Shown: one piece after another, positions 40,736 to 48,560 of the stretch | Position numbering within the stretch: position 1 is the first letter of the stretch | How the letters are laid out: each line of letters begins with the position of its first letter | DNA from: Bacteroidota bacterium | GTDB taxonomy: Bacteria > Bacteroidota > Bacteroidia > Bacteroidales > CAIXZF01 | Reading direction: 5' to 3' | DNA: 48,560 nucleotides | NCBI GenBank assembly: GCA_026391855.1 | Contig: JAPLDE010000176.1 | Location: 3,138 to 51,697 of the forward strand | Notes under the pieces: generated by a model | What the model saw: only the letters and a program-made list of their open reading frames with translations | The model's database searches: none | Told to the model about the DNA's origin: nothing | Program-made: the position numbers and the translations under genes

Positions 40736-42223
40736 CTACCGGATGATAGAAATCCTTTTTGTTATGGCTGCCATACCCGGAGCAGAGATAGCAAGGCTGT
40801 AAATTCCCGGTTTTAAAGCCGACAGATCAAGCGTATTAACAGGCACCGACTGTAGGACGATCCTGCCGGAAATGTCCGTTAAAGTGAGTTTGTAATCTTC
40901 AGTACCCGGCAGTTCTATATGTAAGGATAGTATACCTGAAACAGGGTTTGGCCATAGGTTGATTTGAGGCTGGTCATTATGATCAGCCGGTATCCCGGTA
41001 ACATAATCTATGGGATAGCGAAAAGCCTGGGCCAGTATCCCCCCGGCCGAATAGGTCCATACCTGGTTCTGGTTTGAATCGATTTCATAGATAAGCCCTG
41101 ACATCCCGATACATACCAGCATATTACCATTGGGCAATTGCTGTGAATTGCCGTTGTCGGGTGTCGGATTACCGCTGTAGGTATGTCTCCAGTTATAAGT
41201 GGTTGGTGCATAGGACGATCCCGGTGTCAGCAGGTAATTGAACCCATTGTAAGGGGGAGAAATAATATCAACGCAGCTTTTATTTCCGGTTCCGCCTTTA
41301 TTGTTGAAGGCGGCAATGTAATCAGGAAAATTGGGGTTGTCGGAGGCGATCCAATGTGCGTCATGTACCACGTTGAAAATAGTAGAACCGATTGCACCAT
41401 AGGCGGAAGGGTTTCCCCAGCGGTAAAGGAAATCACCTCCTTTTCCCGAGTTGCCTCCGGTATGGCCGGCCGCTTCGGCCGTAGTGGTACTGTGGTCGAT
41501 AACGTATATCTCATTGAGAGCGTGCGAACTGAATACGATCTGGTCCAGGTCGGCATTGTAGTCTATACCATTGACGTGCATCCAGTCTTTGGTGGTGTTA
41601 TAGTTGAGATTGAGCAGCTCAGGGTGATCGGCCGGTATCCCGAAATTAGGTTTGGTGGCATCATGATTCTGAACGAGGTGATCCCAGGCATGCCATTCCC
41701 AAACAACGGTTCCTCCGTTGGTACCCGAAGGCTGTATCTCAACGATCTTATCCGGCCACATCACCAGGCTCTGGGCACAACCGGCTGCCACTACCTCTGC
41801 TGCAGTCTTAAGCTCATAGGAAATGAGGAGCACGTTCCCGTTTGGCATCGGATGAATGTCATGATGAGAACAATAGGTAGTGGTCGAATAAATGTAATCC
41901 CATAATACGGTCCCGTTCCAGTTCACCTTCTGGACCTCTCCACTGATAGGCCCTCCATTGAAAGAATTGCCGCTTTTGGCTACCGTCCTCAGCAAATTGC
42001 CACCAGGCAGCAGGTATGTGGAATAACAGGTTCTGGCAGAAGAAGGGAAAGTCCAGGTATGGTAAATACTCCCGTTCATGTCTATCAGGTAGGCTTTCAC
42101 TCCGTTCTGTGGAAAATAGAGGGTATAGCCATTGTATGTCTGGGCTGATATTGAACTGGTCAATACAAATAGTAAAAGACCTGTAAGCCAGATGCGTAAG
42201 GTCTTCAATGCTACTTCAGTCAT
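40736..42223 (-). CDS. Arylsulfotransferase (ASST)-like beta-propeller protein with T9SS sorting domain
   Basis: GYTLYFPQNGVKAYLIDMNGSIYHTWTFPSS...LLPGGNLLRTV; HHDIHPMPNGNVLLISYE; C-terminal LWPNPVSGILSLHIELPG...LKPGIYSLAISAPGMAAITKRISIIR. Confidence 0.8.
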   Translation of the reverse strand: MTEVALKTLRIWLTGLLLFVLTSSISAQTYNGYTLYFPQNGVKAYLIDMNGSIYHTWTFPSSARTCYSTYLLPGGNLLRTVAKSGNSFNGGPISGEVQKVNWNGTVLWDYIYSTTTYCSHHDIHPMPNGNVLLISYELKTAAEVVAAGCAQSLVMWPDKIVEIQPSGTNGGTVVWEWHAWDHLVQNHDATKPNFGIPADHPELLNLNYNTTKDWMHVNGIDYNADLDQIVFSSHALNEIYVIDHSTTTAEAAGHTGGNSGKGGDFLYRWGNPSAYGAIGSTIFNVVHDAHWIASDNPNFPDYIAAFNNKGGTGNKSCVDIISPPYNGFNYLLTPGSSYAPTTYNWRHTYSGNPTPDNGNSQQLPNGNMLVCIGMSGLIYEIDSNQNQVWTYSAGGILAQAFRYPIDYVTGIPADHNDQPQINLWPNPVSGILSLHIELPGTEDYKLTLTDISGRIVLQSVPVNTLDLSALKPGIYSLAISAPGMAAITKRISIIR

Positions 42224-42330
42224 ATAAAAAATGTAGGTAATAGATTGAATTTCAATCTTCTGGTAAGATTTGTGCGGATGAAGGGACTCGATACATCACT
42301 GCAATCTACTGATTGCCTGTGTTTTGCATT

Positions 42331-42348
42331 TTGTCCACCTTGTCCACC
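42331..42348 (+). repeat. Tandem DnaA-box-like 9-mers
   Basis: TTGTCCACC TTGTCCACC exact tandem. Confidence 0.7.
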
Positions 42349-42414
42349 TTTTCGTAAATTTTGCCTCATCGGAAATTAGCTTCTATCCGTTCTGCGGGTT
42401 AATAATTATGTTAT

Positions 42415-42783
42415 CTATCGTTTTCTCAGTAAATCAATAATCTCATCTTTCAGCCTGATCTTCTCTTTGAGATGTTCAATCTCACTTACCAATTCTTTAT
42501 AGGTCATTTCTCCATCCTGGGATTGAGGTTCCTTGCTTTTTTGCCTCCCTTTTGCAGGTGTGTCTGAACCAATCCACTGATTCCCTGTCCCATTCATTAG
42601 CCAGTTCAGATTAAGCTCCGGATAGGCTCCTAATATCTTCTCCAGAACGTCTGTTTTTGTCACATGACGACCTGAAATAATGTTGTTGACTGTCTGCTTG
42701 GATAACCCGGTCTGCTTCGCAAATTCACTCTGTGAAATGCGAAGATCATGGATCAGGATCTCAAGTTGTTTACCGACAGCCAT
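42415..42783 (-). CDS. XRE-family helix-turn-helix repressor-like protein
   Basis: LRISQSEFAKQTGLSKQTVNNIISGRHVTKTDVLEKILGAYPELNLNWLMNG; C-terminal coiled coil LVSEIEHLKEKIRLKDEIIDLLRK. Confidence 0.88.
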   Translation of the reverse strand: MAVGKQLEILIHDLRISQSEFAKQTGLSKQTVNNIISGRHVTKTDVLEKILGAYPELNLNWLMNGTGNQWIGSDTPAKGRQKSKEPQSQDGEMTYKELVSEIEHLKEKIRLKDEIIDLLRKR

Positions 42784-42839
42784 TTAATGAAATGTTGAAA
42801 AAAAATTTAATTAATTCGTCAAGTTTGTTTGTCTATAGT

Positions 42840-42847
42840 TAACTTTG
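42840..42847 (+). promoter_or_regulatory. Candidate rightward promoter -7 element
   Basis: TAACTTTG upstream of the 42897 ORF. Confidence 0.35.
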
Positions 42848-42860
42848 TTGTACCGATATT

Positions 42861-42868
42861 CAAAGGTA
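42861..42868 (-). promoter_or_regulatory. Candidate leftward promoter -7 element for the XRE gene
   Basis: Minus-strand TACCTTTG. Confidence 0.35.
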
Positions 42869-42896
42869 TGGAAAAAAAACGACATACAATTACATT

Positions 42897-43163
42897 ATGA
42901 ACGACATTTTTTTGGAAAAAAATTTCCCCAAGCATCCGAACAACATCCAGAAGTGGATGGAAATGAATCTCTCCAAGGCTGATTATGACCGTCTGATGAA
43001 AGAGATCCCCGGCAAAATCCATGTGACCACCCGGACTTGGACCAGCTATAGAAAAGGACGATCCGAGATCGGTCTAACCACCCTTAGCGCAGTATATGCG
43101 ATACTTAAACCTTATGGTTGTCAGGATCTACAGTCTCTCATTATTCCTAAACCAGTAAAATAG
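42897..43163 (+). CDS. Small hypothetical protein, possible HTH
   Basis: 88-aa ORF first in the rightward operon; TTRTWTSYRKGRSEIGLTTLSAVYAILKPYG. Confidence 0.6.
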   Translation: MNDIFLEKNFPKHPNNIQKWMEMNLSKADYDRLMKEIPGKIHVTTRTWTSYRKGRSEIGLTTLSAVYAILKPYGCQDLQSLIIPKPVK

Positions 43164-43169
43164 CAGGTT

Positions 43170-43367
43170 ATGTGTTACTTAGAGATCGTCACTGAAAATC
43201 GTGAGCATCCACTGTTTGCCATACATAACCTGAATGAACGTCAGGTCATAGTATTGCAAACCGCTCTCGAAAATCTTCTGAATGAGGTTAAATACCGTCC
43301 AAACTCTGACAAATCACTATTCCTTTCTGATATAGAACGCATTCACTCAGAACTTAAAAAACTCTAA
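43170..43367 (+). CDS. Small hypothetical protein
   Basis: 65-aa ORF tightly packed between neighbours. Confidence 0.5.
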   Translation: MCYLEIVTENREHPLFAIHNLNERQVIVLQTALENLLNEVKYRPNSDKSLFLSDIERIHSELKKL

Positions 43368-43369
43368 AG

Positions 43370-43849
43370 ATGCAAGCAGCCATGTTCAACGTAAATTCTA
43401 TAATCCACGGTGCCGATGGTACCGTGGATGTTGAACTGGTCTTTGACATCGGACGGGGTCTTGTCACTGATCAACGACGGTTTATCGATTTTGAGGACGC
43501 CATATATTATATAGACTCCAGCAAAAAAAATTATATCCTTTTTGGTCTGGAAAACTATATTTATCCCTGCAAAAAAATATCTCAATCGACAAACCTTGCT
43601 TTCTACAAAAGAATTTCAAGGTTGGAAAGCTTCGATAAAATCGAACGTTTCCTTTGGTGGGCCCAGAAGGAAAGCCTTCAAAAGATTTGTTCCATGGTCA
43701 AACGATTGGAAGCTGATCTGAAGGTTATCGAGTTGGTTAAAAATCACGAGTACTATTTTTATCTGAATTCGATCAGGGACTCTATCATTGGATTTTGCAA
43801 TGAGGAAATTTTAAGTGAAACACTAATTCACAGACCCTCAATGCTTTGA
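43370..43849 (+). CDS. Hypothetical protein
   Basis: 159-aa ORF packed in the operon; no recognised domain. Confidence 0.55.
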   Translation: MQAAMFNVNSIIHGADGTVDVELVFDIGRGLVTDQRRFIDFEDAIYYIDSSKKNYILFGLENYIYPCKKISQSTNLAFYKRISRLESFDKIERFLWWAQKESLQKICSMVKRLEADLKVIELVKNHEYYFYLNSIRDSIIGFCNEEILSETLIHRPSML

Positions 43850-43852
43850 CAA

Positions 43853-44158
43853 ATGAGTCCATATTCTCGTCCGGGGATTCCGATGATCAAAGCCGTTGTG
43901 ATGTATTACTATGGATTTACTCCGGAACTTTTCCACTCAAAGTCAAAGAAAGGGATGTTGGCTGAAGCGCGGTTCGTTGCCTGGTACTTTGAAAAAAGAT
44001 CAGGACGAAGTTTAACATCCCTGGCCAAAGAGTACTCAAGAAGCCATGCTTCAGTAATCTATGGCATCCGGACGGTGGATAACTGGCTTTTATTCAACAG
44101 AGGCTTTGCCGAGCGACTTAAAAAGGTGGAATCATTAATCTATTATCCACTACCATAA
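43853..44158 (+). CDS. DnaA domain-IV-like (DnaA C-terminal) DNA-binding protein
   Basis: LAEARFVAWYFEKRSGRSLTSLAKEYSRSHASVIYGIRTVDNWL resembles the DnaA C-terminal HTH (ARxxAxYL...LxxIGxxFGRxHxTVxxA); no AAA+ domain. Confidence 0.75.
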   Translation: MSPYSRPGIPMIKAVVMYYYGFTPELFHSKSKKGMLAEARFVAWYFEKRSGRSLTSLAKEYSRSHASVIYGIRTVDNWLLFNRGFAERLKKVESLIYYPLP

Positions 44159-44168
44159 CACTTTGTCC

Positions 44169-47100
44169 ATGATATCTCAAGACACCATAGATACGATTGT
44201 CACAACTGCCAGAATAGAAGAAGTAATTTCCCAGTTCGTCAGTCTGAAAAAACGGGGTGTAAATTACCTTGGAGTCTGCCCGTTTCACAACGAGAAAACT
44301 CCTTCCTTTACGGTCTCTCCGTCCAAAGGATTATATAAGTGTTTTGGTTGTGGAAAAGCTGGTAATGTGGTCAGCTTCATGATGGAACTCGAAAGTCTCA
44401 CCTACCCTGAGGCCTTAAGATTTCTTGCATCACTGAATAGTATTAAGATAATTGACGACAAACCGGAAGCAAAAAGCCTGGCCGACGAACTACGGGAGAT
44501 TAACCTGAAAGCGTTGAATTTCTTTTCTTTAGCCTTGGCTGGTGAAAATTCGATAGGATCAGACTACTTCTCAGGACGTGGAATTTCCACCGAAATAGTC
44601 AAAGCTTTTAGACTTGGCCAGACCGGTTCATCCGGGAATTCCCTGTCTCGTTATCTCAAAGAAAACAAACTAAGTCCGGGACTCTGTCAAAAAGCCGGGC
44701 TGTTGTCTCAAAACGACCATTCAGAATATTACGATTACTTCCGTCAAAGGGTCATATTCCCTTTCCTTGACCTGAGTGGCCGTGTCATTGGCTTTTCCGG
44801 AAGATCTGTCAAAGAAGATGACCGCTCACCAAAATACCTGAACTCTCCTGAAACGCCTTTATTCCACAAAGGAAAAACCCTTTTCGGACTTTATCAGGCC
44901 AAAAGTTCTATTATCCGTGAAGAAGAATGCCTGGTGGTTGAAGGCCCCATCGATGTGTTATCTTTTCATCAGGCCGGGATCACCAACACTGTCTGTACAT
45001 CAGGTACAGCGTTGACCTCTGATCAGCTCAAACTGATCAGCCGGTTTACCAACAATGTAACATTGGTATTTGATGGTGATTCGGCAGGCCAGAAAGCAGC
45101 TGAAAGGGCTATAGAAATTATCCTGAAAGAAGGCCTTAACCTTTGGATCATCACCCTGCCTCCGGGGGAAGATCCCGATAGCTTTGCCAGGAAAAATTCC
45201 GGTGAAGATCTCAGAAATTACCTTGAAAACAACCGCCGGGACTTTGTAGACTTCAAACTACAATCAAAAGATTTTCATGACCTTAACGATAGTCAATTAA
45301 AGTCCGGGATCATTCATGAGTTGCTCACCTACCTTTCTTTTATTCAGGATGAGGTAAGCCGGGATGTTTATATCCAGGCTATCGCCGACCGCCTGAAGAT
45401 ATCCCGGAAACCTTTGGAGCAAGGTCTGAAGAAGAAGCCTGCAAAACCAAAGGATGTTAATAAATGGGAAGGCTTTTTTGCTTTTGATTCAGCAAAGGAA
45501 GCCATTGGGCTAAAAGATGAGACTCTGATCTATGGGAGCAATAATACTGTAATTGAACGGCATCTTGAAAATATTGAAAATGTAGTTGGTCTTCCTTATG
45601 ACAAACTCAACCCGGAGCAGCTTTCTGGTCTATCATCCTTGTCGCGGAATGTCAGGTTTATGGATGCTTTCCAATGGGACTTCATGAAGGATGAGTCAAA
45701 TCCATTGATCAGCCTTGCCCGTCAACTGGTGGAAAACCAGTTCAATGTATTGGTCAATGCTGATTCACAGCTGGGTTTTACCACCCAGGCGGTGAGCTTC
45801 GTCGATTATTTTGTGAGTGCATTGATCTCTAAACTCAATGAAGAAGGCCTGTTCAATGATGATAAATCCAGGAAGATAACGGTTGAAAAATCAGCCGAGC
45901 TGATATCCAAGCTTGATAATACTTCGATTACACTTAAGATTCCCTGGGCAGCCAAGAAGTTTGGAATGACTACAGCCAACTTCAATAAAATCATTAAGCC
46001 ATTTCTGGACAAACGCAAGAACCGTTCAGCACTACAACATGAGGATATCATTATTGACGATACCCGTTATGTGTTTGATATTGAAAACCTTCCTGATTAC
46101 GTGGAAAAGAAGTTCTTTTATAAGTACGGTTTCTTTGCCGCCCAGAACCGGAACCATCAAAAGATATTTTACGTTTTCCGGACACAGGATAATACACTGG
46201 TCAAGGTAGGTAACTTTTTCATGGAACCCTTGTTCCAGGTATTTGACCTTGATCCACTCAAAAACAAACGGGTTGTCAAACTAAACCACGCGGAGCTTGG
46301 ACGATCCGAGTATGTTGAGATGCCTTCGTCCGGTATGATGGACTTCTCAAGTTTCAAAAAATTCCTGTGGAACCAGGGCGGATATGTTTTCTCCAAAGGA
46401 AAAAACTACCATCACGAAGTGATCCTGGAAAGCATTGCCTTACAGTTTCCAAAATGTTTCGAGTTCAATGTTTTTGGCTGGCAATCAGAAGGTTTTTTCG
46501 CTTTTTCAAATGGCATCTATGCAGAGAAAACCTTCATGCCAGTGGATGAGCTAGGGCTGGTGGCTTGGAAAGAGAACACCTACTATTCGCCCGCTTTTTC
46601 AAAGATTTTCAAAGACCAGCGTCAGGACAACGATAAATATGCCAATGACCGTTACCTGGTCTTTAAAGAGGATACAAATACCAGCTGGGAAATCTGGTGC
46701 AAGAGCCTGATTGATGTATACAAGTATAATAATAACGGCCATTGGGCTATTATTTTCACCATGCTTGCGGCCTATCGAAGCGTAATCTTTCCGATAGACC
46801 GCTTCTTTACCAGTTTGTTTTTCATTGGTCCCACCGATTCAGGGAAATCCCGTATTGCTGAGAGTATCCGGGCACCCTTCATGTATGGAGCACCATTGTT
46901 TAACCTGAACTCCGGAACTGATGCAGCTTTCTTTACAGTTATGGAGCGTTACCGGGATGTACCGGTGATTTTTGAGGAATATAATGACTACCAGATTTCT
47001 GATGTAAAATTCCAGGGACTCAAAGCTGCTGTTTATGATAACGAAGGGAAAACCAAACGGAAAGATGCGAGTACCAAAGAACTTGACATATCCCAGGTCA

Positions 47101-48059
47101 ACTGCGCACCGCTCCTTCTGGGACAGGAAGCGCCGGAGCGTGATGATGGGTCACTCTCCAACCGTTGTGTATTGTGCCATGTTCCAAAGAAAGATGACTG
47201 GTCTGAAGAGGAGATTGCTGCTTACCAGGATCTGAAGGACAGGGAGAAAAAAGGATTGACCAACATTGCTATTCAAATTTTTGACAGGCGGTCAATAGTT
47301 CAACAGAACTTTGCCAAGATCCAAAGGCAGGTTCACAAACAAATGAAAGAGGATCTTAATAGTGAAGGCAGCTTTTACCAGACACGTATCCTTAATACCA
47401 TTTCTTTGTTTCTGACGATAGTAAAACTATTTGAGGAACATGCCCCGGAATTACCAATGCCGTTTTCGTACAATGAGTTTTACCTGTTGGCCCGCCAGAA
47501 AATCATTTCTCAGAGTGAAGCCATCAGCCAGTCCAATAAACTGTCCATCTTTTTTGATACCATCGCATTGTTATTGAACCGGGAACATGGTATCATTCAG
47601 GGCCGAGAGTTCAAAATTGAAGAAGATAAAATTCTTACTGTCCAGAAATCCAAGAACGAAAGCAAGATCATTTCATTTGATAAGCCTACCAAAATCCTTT
47701 ACCTCCGGTTAAATATTCTTCACCAAATGTATAAGGATATGCATAAGGCTGAGGCACTTAAGCCAAATGCACTGTTGATGTACCTCAGGGATCATCCAGC
47801 TTATCTGGGACCGGTAAAGTCAACCCGCTTTGAATGGAAAGAACAAACCCAGGTCGATACTATGGGATTTGTTGAGCGGAAACTGTTTAACGCTTCAACA
47901 AACACAAGTGCCCTGGCACTGGACTATGCCAAGATTGGCATTGATCTGGAAAAATTCAAAGAGGAAACCGGGGTTGCAGCTCCAGCAGATTCCGGGATTC
48001 CGGATTCAAAAGCTGAGCAGCTGTCTATGAATATGGATGAAGAACCTTTGCCATTTTAA
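44169..48059 (+). CDS. DnaG-type primase fused to C-terminal P-loop ATPase/helicase-like domain
   Basis: CHC2 zinc finger (CPFHNEKTPSFTVSPSKGLYKCFGCGKAGNVVSFMM); TOPRIM (LVVEGPIDVLSFHQAGI, LVFDGDSAGQKAAERA); C-terminal Walker A GPTDSGKSRI with VIFEEYND. TTG at 44163 is an alternative start. Confidence 0.88.
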   Translation: MISQDTIDTIVTTARIEEVISQFVSLKKRGVNYLGVCPFHNEKTPSFTVSPSKGLYKCFGCGKAGNVVSFMMELESLTYPEALRFLASLNSIKIIDDKPEAKSLADELREINLKALNFFSLALAGENSIGSDYFSGRGISTEIVKAFRLGQTGSSGNSLSRYLKENKLSPGLCQKAGLLSQNDHSEYYDYFRQRVIFPFLDLSGRVIGFSGRSVKEDDRSPKYLNSPETPLFHKGKTLFGLYQAKSSIIREEECLVVEGPIDVLSFHQAGITNTVCTSGTALTSDQLKLISRFTNNVTLVFDGDSAGQKAAERAIEIILKEGLNLWIITLPPGEDPDSFARKNSGEDLRNYLENNRRDFVDFKLQSKDFHDLNDSQLKSGIIHELLTYLSFIQDEVSRDVYIQAIADRLKISRKPLEQGLKKKPAKPKDVNKWEGFFAFDSAKEAIGLKDETLIYGSNNTVIERHLENIENVVGLPYDKLNPEQLSGLSSLSRNVRFMDAFQWDFMKDESNPLISLARQLVENQFNVLVNADSQLGFTTQAVSFVDYFVSALISKLNEEGLFNDDKSRKITVEKSAELISKLDNTSITLKIPWAAKKFGMTTANFNKIIKPFLDKRKNRSALQHEDIIIDDTRYVFDIENLPDYVEKKFFYKYGFFAAQNRNHQKIFYVFRTQDNTLVKVGNFFMEPLFQVFDLDPLKNKRVVKLNHAELGRSEYVEMPSSGMMDFSSFKKFLWNQGGYVFSKGKNYHHEVILESIALQFPKCFEFNVFGWQSEGFFAFSNGIYAEKTFMPVDELGLVAWKENTYYSPAFSKIFKDQRQDNDKYANDRYLVFKEDTNTSWEIWCKSLIDVYKYNNNGHWAIIFTMLAAYRSVIFPIDRFFTSLFFIGPTDSGKSRIAESIRAPFMYGAPLFNLNSGTDAAFFTVMERYRDVPVIFEEYNDYQISDVKFQGLKAAVYDNEGKTKRKDASTKELDISQVNCAPLLLGQEAPERDDGSLSNRCVLCHVPKKDDWSEEEIAAYQDLKDREKKGLTNIAIQIFDRRSIVQQNFAKIQRQVHKQMKEDLNSEGSFYQTRILNTISLFLTIVKLFEEHAPELPMPFSYNEFYLLARQKIISQSEAISQSNKLSIFFDTIALLLNREHGIIQGREFKIEEDKILTVQKSKNESKIISFDKPTKILYLRLNILHQMYKDMHKAEALKPNALLMYLRDHPAYLGPVKSTRFEWKEQTQVDTMGFVERKLFNASTNTSALALDYAKIGIDLEKFKEETGVAAPADSGIPDSKAEQLSMNMDEEPLPF

Positions 48060-48109
48060 AGACCAGGAAACTGGAAAATTAAAATCCGGATTTCCTGACC
48101 CCCAAAATT

Positions 48110-48408
48110 GTTCCACAGGTTCACAAGTTCCAACAATTAACAGACTATTTTCTATTATTGTACTTTATTCTATTGATACTCTTGTTATTATCTGGTTTTT
48201 TAGCTGAATTATTCTTTGTTGGAACCATGGATTTGTGTTGGAACTTGTTGGAACCATGAAAATCTCTCTGTTGGAACCGTTGGAACCACAAAAATCCAGT
48301 TCCAACTTGGCAGTTTAAGCTCCAACGTTTCGATTCAAAATATTCAGCTTCATTATGTTATCTACTATCCAGGTACCTTTTGTTGGAACCTGTGGAACCG
48401 TTGGAACC
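48110..48408. repeat. Iteron-like cluster of GTTGGAACC motifs
   Basis: GTTGGAACY at 48218, 48237, 48247, 48270, 48279, 48382, 48400; TGTGGAACC at 48391; inverted copies at about 48127 and 48298; further variants at about 48110 and 48319. Confidence 0.85.
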
Positions 48409-48560
48409 AAAACAGGCACCCTCCAAAAATAAAATGAAATTTTTCAGGGGATGTAAATAACCACCCCCCGGATGTAAAGAACTATATTATGCAAATGCAT
48501 TGGTATCAGCGACTTTTGTATAGAAAACCGATCAATACCGTTCATGCCTTCACCCATCAC

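Noticed and set aside
41183-41905. 240-aa plus-strand ORF
   Set aside because: Antisense to the ASST-like gene with clear family motifs; translation has no recognisable domain.
42241-42257. Near-palindrome AGATTGAATTTCAATCT between the ASST-like gene and the element, considered as an att site
   Set aside because: No matching second copy was seen in the window and there is no integrase to support it.
42331-42348. Possible CRISPR-like or longer satellite array
   Set aside because: Only two 9-bp units with no spacers; no CRISPR array was seen in the window.
48216-48437. 73-aa ORF in the GTTGGAACC region
   Set aside because: The peptide (LEPWICVGTCWNHENLSVGTVGTTKI...) is translation of the repeat array, not a credible protein.

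Overview
The window is a Bacteroidetes-type chromosomal segment. Supporting signs are T9SS C-terminal sorting domains, TonB-dependent receptors, TAnnTTTG-type promoter candidates and the tig-clpP-clpX order. Most of it is ordinary: LytS/LytTR pair, guaA, LysM protein, rnz, miaA, pcm, sugar transferase, clpX/clpP/tig, secreted proteases. Three regions stand out. (1) A visibly AT-rich island at ~7.5-12.3 kb encodes a complete dlt-like D-alanylation-type system in the order dltC-dltD-dltX-dltB-dltA. It includes a 48-aa DltX-like microprotein, absent from the ORF track, that ends in FVYQQF, and an MBOAT/DltB whose usual WHG histidine reads WNG. The island is bracketed by a 42-bp direct repeat (41/42 identical) that is the overlapping 3' end of two convergent genes. 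The single mismatch is silent in both reading frames. (2) At ~42.3 kb to the window end there is a mobile-element-like replication module: XRE repressor with crossing promoters, small ORFs, a DnaA domain-IV-like protein, a 1298-aa DnaG-type primase fused to a P-loop ATPase, tandem DnaA-box-like repeats and a cluster of about ten GTTGGAACC iteron-like motifs. (3) The trigger factor carries an unusual His-rich insert and tail. All assignments come from reading the sequence and motif recognition; no database search was run.
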